From: Parietaria judaica
Taxonomy: Eukaryota; Streptophyta; Magnoliopsida; Rosales; Urticaceae
Reading direction: 5' to 3'
Length of the DNA: 64,000 nucleotides
Assembly: GCA_954871525.1 (NCBI GenBank)
Contig: OX940865.1
Location: forward strand, 15,700,606 to 15,764,605
This document shows, piece after piece, positions 23,025 through 35,100 of this stretch (the stretch's first letter is position 1; each line of letters begins with the position of its first letter). Both the position numbers and the translations under genes were made by a program. The notes beneath the pieces were generated by a model. That model was not told the origin of the DNA. It searched no databases and saw nothing but the letters and a program-made list of their open reading frames with translations.

Positions 23025-24212
23025 ATTTATATCAACTCAAATGTCTTAGAATATAATAAATAATTAATTATTAGTCTATTTGTGTTGGAACCAAAAAGGT
23101 CGAATCTTTGGTTTGGTTTCTTGGGATTGGCTAAGGTTTAAATCAATAACATGAATGGTATATATTGGTAAACGGTATCATAATTTTGCTTACAGATGAG
23201 TGAGAGATACAGCTTACTTATTCGTACAATATATTCTTAAATTGAATTAAATATAAAAAATATATGTATTTTTCTTCAAATGGGCTCTTCATAGTACCTA
23301 AAAACCACTCCCTTTAATTAAGTTGGTGTCACATGACTCATCAAAAGCATTTTAATCCAAGACTTTGGAAATTAATGGCTAAGCAAAAGAGTAAATTAGA
23401 CCCTTCATGATAGGGATTACGCAATCAAAATAAATATTAATTTACTATATTTGCCTTATGCGAATAATAGTATGGTATTTGCTGGTGTCACACATTGAAG
23501 ATGGTATATTTTTTGGATAATATATTAAGCTAACGAACACTAAAACATAAACAAAATCCTAACTTTAAATTATATTCAAGTGCAAACAAAACAAAACCAT
23601 ATGCATGACACGTGGCAATGATAAGTTCAGCAAGGGTCCTCAAGGTTTTTGCTCTAATGGAGTAGAGTCTAGGGTTTAGGGGTTTTAAACAAATAGAGGT
23701 AATAAAACCATGTTGACCAAAACTTAATCTCAACGGTTGAAATTAATAAACAATAGAAATAAATGATCAAGATCAATTGATGGGTTCAACCTAGTGGGCC
23801 ATAGAAATCCAATAGTGGATTTCCATTGGCATGATAGTGTCTAAATAAAGTCCACTTTTTGATAAAAAAATATATTATAAAACTCCCAAAAAACCAACAC
23901 ATTAGCACAATAAAATACTTATTTAAAAAGGGTCTTGTTCAAAAAGTGGACAAAAATAAAAATTTGGACAAAAATAAAAATTTGGACAAAAATTGAAGGA
24001 AAGCAAAGCATGCACCCAAAATGCCAAGGCATATCCCATGGAAGATGCTTAACCTTCAAAACTTCACTTCACTCTTTTCCCCTTCTTTTCAAGCTTTCTT
24101 TTGTGAGTAAAAAGTGACCACAAACTCTCTACTTAAGCCATCTCAAACTTTTATTGTCCAAAAAAATGCTATATCAACAAATCCCATCTCTATGATCAAA
24201 CCCTCTTAGCAT

Positions 24213-24346
24213 CTCAACACCAAAATCTCACAAGTAAATACCACCCCCACCAATATGGCTCTTCATTTTTTAACCAAATAAACAATATTGGTGGGGGTGG
24301 TAATAAGTATTTAGCTACTAATCTTCATAGGTTTTGGTGTTGATTT
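24213..24346. repeat. Foldback with a perfect 18-bp inner stem
   Basis: TACCACCCCCACCAATAT at 24239-24256 is the exact reverse complement of 24285-24302, with a 28-nt loop. A second outer stem pairs CAACACCAAAATC (about 24215) with GGTTTTGGTGTTG (about 24332). Confidence 0.7.
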
Positions 24347-24791
24347 CTTGTGTGTGTTTGGCTGCAGAGAAAATAAACAACAAGATTGTTCCGACGGAAT
24401 CGCCTTCTCGAGGGCTGGTTCTCATTTAGGGCAACTTCGATTCTTTGGCATTTCCCGAAAACCTCTCTACCTCTCCTTCTGGTTTGGACGTACGATCTTC
24501 AAGAGAAATCCTACCTTGATGAAGAGGCACGAGGCTTGATTTACGACATGTGTTAGTATTTTTTTATCTTCTTTGATTTCTATTTTGTCATTAAGTACTT
24601 GTTGTCATGTATTATTATGTGTTGTAGGCCTTATTGTTTGGCTAAAGTTATTGTTATGAGATTTTCTCAAGCTAGTTTATGTTATGTCATTATTATTACA
24701 TGTATGTTTTAGGCCTTTGGTCTAAGTTTATCAATGTTAATCTGCAGCCAATTGTTATAGCTAATTAACTGTGTTATTTGCTTCTGGTTCT

Positions 24792-24855
<64 letters not shown>

Positions 24856-25455
24856 GTTTCTTAGTGAATAAAAATGATATTTTAAGCATAAAACAAGGAA
24901 AGAATATTCGCATAAAACATTGATGAGCAAGTACTGCGTACTTGAAATTCCACTCACAATTTTATCCGGAATATTCCTTTCATTATCAGTTTCAAAGGGT
25001 CTTTAGCAATGCAGTTAAAGATGAGATCTTCACACATTGTTTATTCTTGATGTATAATTGATGTTCATCAACTCAAAAAATAGTGGTCGAGTTGATTGAG
25101 CACATATCTTATATAATGTAATATGTATACTATATAATAGTACAAAATACGTACTGTTATTATTATGATAATTAATAAGGTGATGTATGTGTGGGATGAC
25201 ATGTGTTGGTCGTTTAATGGTTTGTTTTTGTGAGAAAACAAGCGACAACTTTCATGGTCAACGGCTGTGGATAGGCCCACTTGGAGTTGACTCATTTCCA
25301 TTGGAGAGGCTTTGAGTTCTGGTGAAGTAGATAGGGTTTAATATTTTGGTGGGAGTATTCTGAAAATATGGTTTTTTTTTTTGGATAAATTATATGGTTT
25401 TTTTTTTCTTTGGAGTGAGAGCACATGTATGTATTTTCTTAATATCTTAAGCTTT

Positions 25456-25490
<35 letters not shown>

Positions 25491-26161
25491 AAACTTCAAT
25501 TTGTATGCCCGGTAGAGCATGTGTTTTTGAAAAAGTACCCGAGTTAATAATATTACAAAAATATGTCCCAAAATTCCTTCCTTGGGTTAACTAACTCAGC
25601 CTTTCATTAAAAAATAAACCTATCCAGCCTTCTTTTTTCTCTCCTCTCCCACGAAAGCTCGACAAAACTCAGCCCTCAAAGCAGAGTTTCTATTCCTCTT
25701 TGAGCTCCCTCATCCCACGCTCACGCTCTGCACCACGACCCGCGGCGACGCCCTTCGACTCCGACGCCTCTGCACCACAACCCACGGCGACACCCTTCGA
25801 CTCTTGCGCCACTGCACCACGACTCTGAGCGAGAAAGCCTCTCCGACTTCGACGCTAGAAGCTCGACCAAAACTGTTCGCCGAACCTTGGACGTTGAAAC
25901 CCCGACCCACGGTTCGTATGTTCTCGATTGTTTGTATGTCCTCTTTTTTCATTTTTTCTTCACTTTGTCGATTTTTTTTCTCTTTGAATTTGAAAATTCT
26001 TCAGGTACGATTCCATCATATGCTTCCTTGATGACTAGGAAACTTTTTATGAACATGCTGTATTATTTTTTAAAAGTGAAATTTCTACCCACTTTGTGTT
26101 TGATAGAATGTCAAAGTGAAGACATGTATAATTTAGTACGATTATTGCAATTCTACCCATT

Positions 26162-26620
26162 GAGAAGATTAACAAATGCATGGGAAAAATCCCGATGACG
26201 ACGTGGAGAATGAAGTGTTGAAAACAGAGCAAGTCGTGCAGGTTGGTGATACCTTAGATTTTCATTTTCAAATCAATAATCGTGGACTTTTAGGCCTCGT
26301 TTGTTAGTATATTTGGTTGGAATAAACAGTGTTTAGAAGCCAATTTCCAGTTAATTAGACTAATAATTCTTTCCATTTCTATGATTTTAATGTTCAGGTT
26401 GGCCGAGGATCTCGTGGTGATGTGACCATCTTGCCCACGCTGGTCGTTAACAATTTTCAGTATGAGGTTGGCTCCATAAGACCCCTCTTGTTCCTTTTCA
26501 TGAGAATCTAAAGTTTCTTTTTCTTTATGTCTTTAGGAAAATTGGAGAGAGCGGCCGTGTTGAAGGCGATATGCTCGGGATTTGAGGAGACATCTGAACC
26601 TGCAATCTGTTTGAATACAG
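26162..26620 (+). pseudogene. Vacuolar sorting receptor (VSR/BP-80) gene fragment, broken
   Basis: Three exon-like blocks keep their introns. Block 26162-26241 reads EKINKCMG, then after a frame change PDDDVENEVLKTEQVVQ. Block 26398-26466 reads [20 protein letters not shown]. Block 26537-26620 reads GKLERAAVLKAICSGFEETS and EPAICLNT. These match, from memory, the lumenal region of plant VSRs that sort proteins to the vacuole. Breaks include a frame change near 26190 and an apparent missing base at TATGAG (26461-26466), where VSRs have Tyr-Arg-Gly across the junction. The start and the remaining exons are absent, so this is a captured fragment. Retained introns show the capture was from genomic DNA rather than mRNA. 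Confidence 0.8.
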
Positions 26621-27289
26621 GTTTGATAATTCTAATACATTTCTCGCTTATTCGTTACGTAATTAGCATGGTTTTAAATGTCGGGGTTTGTCGTCGATAT
26701 ATCGGCGACACATCGAGGTTTGCGGATATGCGATACGATAGAAGCTCTTTGAGGCTGGCTGATAGAAGCTCTTTGAGGGTGCAAATTTTTTTTTGGCTCC
26801 ACGCTGTTGTTAATTTACGAGCTTGCCAATATGCGACGCGAGAAAGCCTCTCCGACTTCGATGCTAGAAAGCTTGATCTTAGGTTTTTATTTGCTTTTGA
26901 TTTTAGGTTTATTTTGATTGAGGTCTGTTTCGGTTTGAGATTTAGGGGATGATTTAGGGGCGATTTAGGGGTTGATTCGGTTTGATTTAGGGGTTGATTT
27001 TAGGCTTGATTCGGCTTGTTTCGCAGGCTCTCGGAAGCTAATCCTTCGACGACGCTGTGGAGGCTGTTAGGTTTGACAAGCACACGATAGGAAACTCGCG
27101 GGGAAGCACAAGCTCAAGATAGTTTTACGTTTTCATGTTATGTACTTAAAATTTCAAGCTAGTTTTTTCATTTATTTGTACTAAAGCACCAATAAATTTA
27201 TATAAGAAAAAAAACCTGTTGGTTTGAAGAAATAAATCTATTTAACCAGTTTGTGCAAGAAAAGTTTATCATACTTGTTTCGTTGGATT

Positions 27290-28420
27290 TTTTTTTTTTT
27301 TCGGTTTAAAAAAATCTGTAGCAAAAAGTATTTATGTTTAGGCAAAAACTGTTTATGTTTACGCAAAAACTGTTTATGCTGATTTATTTTATTTTCGGTT
27401 TAGCAAAAAGTTATTTATGTTTAGGCAAAAACTGTTTATGTTTAGGCAAAAAGTGTTTATGTTAGATTTATTTTATTTTCGGTTTAGCAAAAAGTATTTA
27501 TGTTTAGTAAAAAAATGTTAATGTTTAGGCAAAAAGTGTTTATGTTTAGGCAAAAAGTGTTTATGCTGATTTATTTTATTTTCGGTTTAGCAAAAATTAT
27601 TTATGTTTAGGGAAAAATTATTTATGTTTAGGCAAAAAGTGTTAATGTTGATTTATTTTATTTTTCGATTTTAAAAAACTGTTTAAAAAAGTGTTTATGT
27701 TTAGGCAAAAAGTGTTTATGTTGATTTATTTTATTTTCGGTTTAGCAAAAAGTATTTATATTTAGGCAAAAACTGTTAATGTTTAGGCAAAAACTGTTTA
27801 TGATGATTTATTTTATTCTCGGTTTAAAAAAACTGTTTAAAAAAGTGTTTATGTTTAGACAAAAAGTGTTTATATTGATTTATTTTATTTTCGGTTTAGC
27901 AAAAAGTATTTATGTATACGCAAAAACTGTTGATGTTTAGGCAAAAAGTGTTTATGTTGATTTATTTTATTCTCGGTTTCACAAAAAATGTTTAAAAAAT
28001 GTTTATGTTTAGGCAAAATGTGTTTATGTTGATTTATTTTATTTTCGGTTTAGCAAAAAGTATTTATGTTTAGTGTTTAAGCAAAAAGTGTTTATGTTGA
28101 TTTATTTTATTTTCAGTTTAAAAAAACTGTTTAAAAAAGTGTTTATGTTTAGGCAAAAACTATTTATGTTTAGGCAAAAAGTGTTTATTTTGATTTATTT
28201 TATTTTCGGTTTAGCAAAAAAATATTTATGTTTAGGCAAAAACTGTTAATGTTTAGGCAAAAAGTGTTTATATTGATTTATTTTATTTTCGGTTTCACAA
28301 AACCTGTTTATAAAAGTGTTTATGTTTACGCAAAAATTGCTTATGTTTAGGCAAAAAGTGTTAATATTGATTTATTTTATTTTCGGTTTAGCAAAAAGTA
28401 TTTATGTTTAGGCAAAAACT
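27290..28420. repeat. Minisatellite, about 13 units of ~82 bp
   Basis: The motif TGATTTATTTTATTTTCGG recurs about 13 times between 27380 and 28390. It alternates with TTTATGTTTAGGCAAAAA-type subunits. Units differ by point changes and by numbers of subunits. No reading frame crosses it. Confidence 0.85.
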
Positions 28421-28439
28421 ATTAATGCAGTAAACGACA

Positions 28440-28720
28440 CGACATTTCTAACGGAACTTGCGTCGAACACTTGGCGTGCGTGATCAAGTTCGCCGCTTTC
28501 GCATAGAAATCGATGAGAGAAGCAAACACGAATCGTCGCGATCGAGCCCGAGCTTCGAAACATGTACGTGGATCTGGTTCCCTTCGCGGGTGGCTCCAGC
28601 TTTGACGCAGCTCTTGAAGAGGGCAGGGACGGTGTGCGAGTTCGGGTCGGTGCCCAATACGAGAATGCGAGCAGTGGGTGAAGGCGTGGAGGAGATTCCG
28701 GCGAAGGCCGTGGACTGGGT
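28440..28720 (-). pseudogene. Pentatricopeptide-repeat (PPR) gene fragment, frameshifted
   Basis: On the minus strand one frame reads ALFKSCVKAGATREGNQIHV followed by HVSKLGLDRDD. A second frame continues FVFASLIDFYAK and a third continues ELDHARQVFDASSVRN. Together they follow the order of a plant PLS-class PPR motif array, the organelle RNA-binding family, but need two frame changes, so the fragment is dead. The upstream part of the fragment is tandemly duplicated: 28671-28740 and 28788-28857 are near-copies. It lies inside the Mutator-like element 25488-29102. Confidence 0.72.
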
Positions 28721-29099
28721 TTGAGCGACGGTTGTGCGACCCTAAGCTTTCGTTCGTGACTTCGTTGTTGGTGGTCGTGACTTCGTGAGCAGTGGGTGAA
28801 GGCGTGGAGGAGGTTTCGGCAAAGGCCGTGGATTGGGTTTGAGCGACGGTCGTGCGACCTTCTTCTTCGTTCAAGCTTTGCAAGTGACTCTGCGTTTGTC
28901 CTTTTTTTTCTTTAATGCTGAATCGTGGGAGGGGGGAAAGAGAGTGGGGAGGGAAAGATGAGGATATTTCGGCATTTTTATTTTATTTTTTATTTTGTCA
29001 GCAAGGGTTAAGTTAACTCAACCGGGTATATTTTTGTAATATTATTCTCGGGTACTTTTTCAAAAACACATGCTCCACCGAGCATACAAACTGAAGTTT

Positions 29100-29102
<3 letters not shown>

Positions 29103-29180
<78 letters not shown>

Positions 29181-31508
29181 TTTCCATGCAAGGCCATATA
29201 TATAAATATATGTATGTGAAGTGTGGAACATGACAACATGATAATATAGTTAGTATGGATTCATACACCAAGACAAAAGTTTAATTTAGTTTGTATTCTT
29301 AGCTAGTGAAATTCAAGCTAAGAAGTTTGGCAAAAAATATTACAAATAATGCATGTTTTCTTTGCTTTTCATATATGATCCATTATATATAGTTTATTTG
29401 TTGTTAGAATTATATAATGACTATATATAGTATAGTGTTATATCAAATGAGTTCTTCTCAAATTTGGTTAGTGTAATTGATGGAATTACTTAAAACATTC
29501 ATGAACGAATCAAAGATCCATTTGTGTTAAGATTTGCACTAGTCTCAATTTCCATCATGAAATTTGCGGATTTTTGGATATTTATCGACTAATAGCAACT
29601 TTCGTGGGCAAGACAGTGTCACGAAAGTGATAAAACGGAGATACAAGAGACTACACACCATTTCTGAGAAAGTTTGTTGAATTATGGCTATATACTTATA
29701 ATATTGATCTTCCTCATGATCACCGTTAACAAAAATATCGACGGACAAGACCGAAAGAAAACTTTATTTTAGGCATGGTCGATTCTTTCTATAGGTGACC
29801 AAGGTCGGTGCCTCAAGGGTGCTCATATACATATATTTTCAAACCTTTCTTTTAATGAAAAAAAATAAAAATCTATTCTTATAATAAAGACCTTAGAAAA
29901 TTGCATAGATCGTACAAATTTTCATATAATTTCTTTAATCTAAGAGCTTCGGCAAACTCAACTCAAGATTGACTCTATTTATGGGGCATGCATATGGTTG
30001 GTTTCTAATTTGCCAATCGCAAGGATCGTCGATTTCCTCTTTTCTTTTGAAATTTCGATCTCCTCACATGTATGATGTAAGTATATATGAATCATGAAAA
30101 CATGTATCACTTCATCAAGAGGATATATTATATCTAGTAGTATGGATTCATACACCAACACAAAAGTTTGATTTCGTTATTTATATTCTCAGGATACTCG
30201 TCTTGAGAATTTTGGGATGTTTTTGCGTGAGATATCTTCCATGTAATATTATAGTTGTATAATTGATTGTGAATTTGTAATATTATATATAGTATTATAG
30301 ATGGTGTACGAATGTTAGAAATCGCCTAAAGTATTTACAAACGGGTGAAGCGTGCACATAAATTCTTAAGTTTTAAAGGCCGCCACAAAAAATAATACTT
30401 AATGGTAATGTCTAGTATTTACATGCTTTAAAACACACATGTAAACTCGTACCATTATTTTTACTTATACTTTTAAAATTTCTAGACGATCTAAAAACTT
30501 AACTACTTTCTGCCATTTTTACCGTGATATTATTATATAGTTATTTCATCAAAAGACCCCAATAATTTAGATAGGCCTTGACAAACCCAAAGCCAACCCC
30601 TAGAATCAAAGACCCTTATGGGTTTAGAACAGATTTGAACGTAGTCTTAGTTTTTGTTAGAAACTTTGCAAATCTTGTGTGAATTTGTTGGCTGGTAAGA
30701 TACTTCTGGGAAATCGATAATATCGAGCGACTAGAGATAATCACTTTTAATGAAGTTCACTTCATTGTTGTCACGAAAGTTTATGAACTTAATGCTTTTT
30801 ATATAAACCGGATGTTACACACACAAAAGAAAATGCGTAAATACAAGGGAAATTGTACGAAATGTCCAATTTTATATCAAACCTTTTAAAAATGCACATT
30901 TGTGAGAGTAAATACACACAATTGCCATTTTTAAAAAAAAGTTTGACACAAAATGTGCATTTCGTTCATTTACCCTAAATACAAAGAGAACTATCACTCC
31001 GTTGCACAGGAGAGTTTCGAGGTTTTTCATTTATTTATGATGGCTCTTTTTTGGTTCTTTTACTCTTTCGACTTCCCGATCTTCTCGCGATTTTTTTTTT
31101 CTCTTTCTTCCGGTTCTTCGCTTATTTCCTGGGATATCATTCCTTCCTTTGGCTTGATCTTCAAGTATTCATCCATTACTATGGATATTTCTCTCTCTTT
31201 TTTTTTTTTTTTTTTTTTTATAATACACTTGTTCCTAATAATGAAGAAGAACGTTATTCATGCAAAATCGTATACTACTTAACATTTTCATACATAACTA
31301 TTTAGATATTTCCAAGATATGATGATAATTTTGGAATTAATGTTTACGCATCTCTCGAAATTATCGAAGACACCTTTGCAATATGAAAAAATAATTTACA
31401 AGCCGACTATAAATACTCAACCACTCGAGCTATCAGTTCATGTTAATACTAAAGTTTGGAATTCTTTTATATAGAAATATTATTTTATACAAAAGGTAAT
31501 ATTTTTAG

Positions 31509-31554
<46 letters not shown>

Positions 31555-31860
31555 ACAAAAACGGAGAATAGAAAGTATATTAAAGTTCAACAAAATAACT
31601 TTCGACTAGTAAACGACACGTCGTTGAAGGCCAATAATTTTGGTGACGTATGAATGCGAGACCAGAATCGTCGTCGTTTCGTAGATTCCTAGCTGACGCA
31701 AAGCTTAAATAATAATAAATAAATATTTAATTTAAATTTACTAATATTTTATTTACCGATCTTGCCCTTCTCTCTCTCATCCAAGAAGGCCTTCTTTACT
31801 CTTTTCTCTCTCCTCAGTTCAGTTCACCTTCCCAGCAACAAACACATCTTCACTCTGTCT
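29103..31860. other. Gene-free stretch upstream of the PHD gene
   Basis: (TA)n at 29103-29177. A ~40-bp direct repeat with AGTATGGATTCATACACCAA lies near 29254 and 30140. A small MULE-type MITE lies at 30847-30975. A poly-T run sits near 31200-31220 and (TA)n at 31517-31550. No convincing gene. Confidence 0.5.
30847..30975. mobile_element. 129-bp Mutator-type MITE with 9-bp target duplication
   Basis: Starts GGGAAATTGTACGAAATG and ends with the near reverse complement CATTTCGTTCATTTACCC. It is flanked by identical 9-bp repeats TAAATACAA at 30838-30846 and 30976-30984, the size made by Mutator-like transposases. Confidence 0.8.
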
Positions 31861-31877
31861 TCTCCAAGCTCTAATCA

Positions 31878-32105
31878 ATGGCGTCCAAACCCTAATCCTC
31901 CGCTCCACTCCGATCGCTCTCACTCCTTTCGATCCGATTCCACTCCCATGCGACTCGCTTCCTAGCTCCGGTACGTTTCTCCTCCTCAATTACGCCTTCA
32001 ATCGATTCCGCTTGTACGTGTATATGTTGATATCGATTGTGTATCGCTTTTTCTTCCCTTCAAGTTCGGTATTGACTGCGAATTTCGCGATTTGTTTGAT
32101 CAGCA
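31878..32105 (+). promoter_or_regulatory. 5' leader of the PHD gene: short uORF and leader intron
   Basis: A five-codon upstream ORF, ATG GCG TCC AAA CCC TAA, lies at 31878-31895. A likely leader intron has its donor at 31971 (CCG|GTACGT) and its acceptor AG at 32102-32103, three bases before the main ATG at 32106. Both are inferred from sequence; the uORF could lower translation of the main frame. Confidence 0.5.
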
Positions 32106-35100
32106 ATGAAGCGAGAGTTGGCGCAGATTCTGGATGCCCAGTCTCTGCTGGGGGAGACGCTGGGGCGGACTCGCTCGTCGAGAGCGAGTTCTGGCACCGG
32201 CGTTTCGGAGAGCCCAAGCTCGAGTTCGAAGAGGTTCAGAGGCTGCGTCGTAGACGGTGTGATCGTGTACACTCGTGGAAGGAAGCCTCGGAGCAATGCG
32301 GCTGGGGAAGAGAAGGTTAAGGAGAGCTCGACAAACCCTAGCGTCGTACAGGAAGTTCGAGACGGTGAATGTGAGTTGGCTGAAGTCTTGGTTGTAGAGG
32401 AGTCGAATTCCGAAATGGAATTTCAGTTTAAGGTAGAGCCCGTAGACGAGCGTAGTGATGTTCACACAGAGACTGGTTCGGCTCCAGTATCATTGAGGAG
32501 GGTTACTCGATCGGCATTGAAGCCGAAGGCCGAAGATGTTGATATGGTCCTGGACGAAAGTGAAGAACGTGTTGTCGAAGATGAATTGGTACCAAATTTA
32601 GAAGGCGAGTCCGACAATGTTGATCTTGGCGCACCGACAACATCGAAGAACAAGTTGGAATTAAAAAAGTCGAAGAATATTGCTGTTGAGGTTGAGAAGG
32701 TTGAGAAAAGCTCGAGAAACCCTAGCGTTGTAGAGGAAGTTCGAGACGGTGAATGTGAGTTGTTTGAAGTCTTAGTTGTAGAGGAGTCAAATTCCGAAAT
32801 GGAATTTCCGATAAAGGTAGAGCCCATAGACGAGCATAGTTACCTTCATATAGAGAGTGGTTCGTCTCCAGTAGTGTTGAGGAGGCTTACTCGATCGGCA
32901 TTGAAGCCGAAAGCCGAAGAGGTTGGGAGAGATGTGGAAGAAAGTGAAGAACGTGTTGTTGAGGATGAATTGGTATCAAATTTAGAAGGCGAGTCCAACA
33001 ATGTTGGTCTTGGCTCACCGACAACACCGAAGAACAAATTGGAATTAAAAATGTCGAAGAAAATTGCGCTTAATAAGAGGCCTACGACGGTGAAGGAGCT
33101 CTTTGACACCGGTATTGTCGAAGGCGTCCCAGTCGTTTACATGGGCGGAAAGAAGGTTTTTATTAGTGTCATTTGGTTCCGTTTCATTATACTGCCAAAG
33201 TTAGAATATAGGGTTTTTGAAACTTTCTTTTATTGCAGGCTTGTGGTCTAAAGGGGACAATTAAGGATGGTGGGATTTTGTGTTCGTGTTCTTGTTGCAA
33301 AGGATTTCGAGTGAGCACACTGATAATCTACTGCATAATAAGTAGTTTTTTCAAAATAGTTTCTTGTTACACTGGTAATTACTGCATAATAAGTAGTGTC
33401 TTCGGCTAGTTTTTGTACAATTAAATGCTTACTGACAGTGAGCACATTGTGTAGGATTGAGCACCCTTTATTAACCTTGGACCTAAATTACCTGAGATAC
33501 ACGCGATGAAAGAAAACCCAATTAGTTACATTAAATTGTGGGCCTAACAAGTTATCTATACATTATCGCTTTTACATGTAGTTTCTTCAAATTTATTGAT
33601 CCGCTAGCTTCTAATCTTTTTGCGTATGACCATGGAGGTTATTCCGCCGTCGCAGTTTGAGATTCACGCTTGCAAACAGTACCGAAGAGCAGCACAGTAC
33701 ATTTGCCTCGAGAATGGGAAGAGTCTACTTGATCTGTTGAAGGCATGCAGAAATGTTTCTCTGCATACTATGGAGTCAACGGTTCAGAGCTTCATAAGTT
33801 CTCCACCCGATGACACGTATTTTACCTGTAAAACCTGCAAAGGTTTGCATTTTAGCCTCACATTCTCTACATTAGTTTATGGTTAATATGATAGGACCCG
33901 AGGTAGAAGTCAAATACAAACTAACGAAAATTCACCGAAGAGATGAATTCCCGATACTTTTATTGAATAAAGGAACCAAGTCTCAAATGTTACAGCCGTT
34001 CCTTCGAGAACACAACCGAAAAGACGTAAGAGACAACATGCAAAAACTCACGTCATGTACCCCTTAGTAATATGCGCCTAATATAGGAGTTAGGAAATCC
34101 TAATCCCTACCTATTACCCATTACTTAACTTTAGTAAATTACCCAAAAATCCCCTAATACCCTAAGACATAAAGCGAAGGTTTTGTTTATTTACTTTTTT
34201 TTTTTTTAAAGAAACAACTATTATAATAAAAGAAATAAATTACAATGCAAGGCTAGAGACTATTAATTAAATGTCTAACAGATAACCAGTATATTTGGAG
34301 TAAACTAGGAGATTATGAATTTTATTTATGTTGTATTTTTCGTTTAAAACTCCTGTATAATCTTCTATACATTTCAATAATCAATAAAATTACGTCATCA
34401 CAAAAAAATACAGTAACTTTAAATGTTTAAATTAATGCATTAGTTCGGGAAAAACTACAATATTTAATGCATTAGTTCGAACCTGAATTATTGAAGTCAT
34501 TAAAGTATCAACTCGGGACAAAGGCTGAACAAATTGCTTTGAAGAGGTCTTCGCCTCTTCGGGAAAGTCGGCAGAGTCGCTTCCGAAATAGGAAAAGAAA
34601 GTGATTCACTTTTTATAGCAAGAAATGGAGTGCTATAAAATTTATTTCATAAGCGAGAAATAAAAGCAAGAGTTAATTACCTATGATCAGAGCAAAACAG
34701 GCAATCCTTCTATCTCGAACAATGAGGCAGCTTGTTGCCATGTATTTTATGCATCGGATATGAAAGAAATAGTCTCGATGTTATGTTAGATCTGCGGTAT
34801 TATGTCATTCGATGTATTTTCTTTTTATTCGGAGTATTTAGGTCTACTATTAATAAAGGGTGTCTAGTATAGGGATTGGGAAACTCCCTACTTATTACAA
34901 ACTACCAAAAAGGCTTCCAATTACTAAACTTAAATGACCCAAAAAGCCTCTAATATCCGAAGACAAATAGAAAGTTTAATTTAATAAGTAATAAGCAAAG
35001 GTCTAACATAATACTTCTGAACTACTTACTCTCTCTTTGTCTAGTGTCCTACCCGCCATCGTGTGCTGCAAAAGACGTATCTTTATGCAATTCCTGCCTC

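Larger units (their letters stand above)
20891..25487. other. Gene-free stretch with MITE, hairpin and LTR-like debris
   Basis: AATAAA at 21014-21019 probably ends the NT-C2 transcript. ORFs at 21702-22171 are short and unrecognised. A MITE lies at about 22515-22980 and a (TA)n run at 22989-23020. An 18-bp unit AAAAATAAAAATTTGGAC is repeated near 23940-23990. A foldback lies at 24213-24346. The sequence from 24340 to 24560 resembles the leader of an LTR element but no boundaries were found. (TC)n followed by (TA)n lies at 24796-24855, and (TA)n at 25461-25487. Confidence 0.5.
25488..29102. mobile_element. Mutator-like element carrying captured gene fragments (Pack-MULE type)
   Basis: The left end starts GGGAAACTTCAATTTGTATG and the right end, read inward on the other strand, GGGAAACTTCAGTTTGTATG. 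The two stay nearly identical for about 80 bp, including GAGCATGTGTTTTTGAAAAA and a GTACCCGAG block. Both flanks are (TA)n, so the target duplication cannot be told apart from the repeat. The element has no transposase. Inside are exons and introns of a vacuolar sorting receptor gene (26162-26620), a ~1.1-kb minisatellite (27290-28420), and a PPR gene fragment on the minus strand (28440-28720). Long terminal inverted repeats plus host-gene pieces define Pack-MULEs; assignment to Mutator is from that structure only. Confidence 0.75.

Noticed and set aside
29008..29271. ORFs of repeated Tyr-Ile on the minus strand
   Set aside because: They are translations of the (TA)n microsatellite at 29103-29177.
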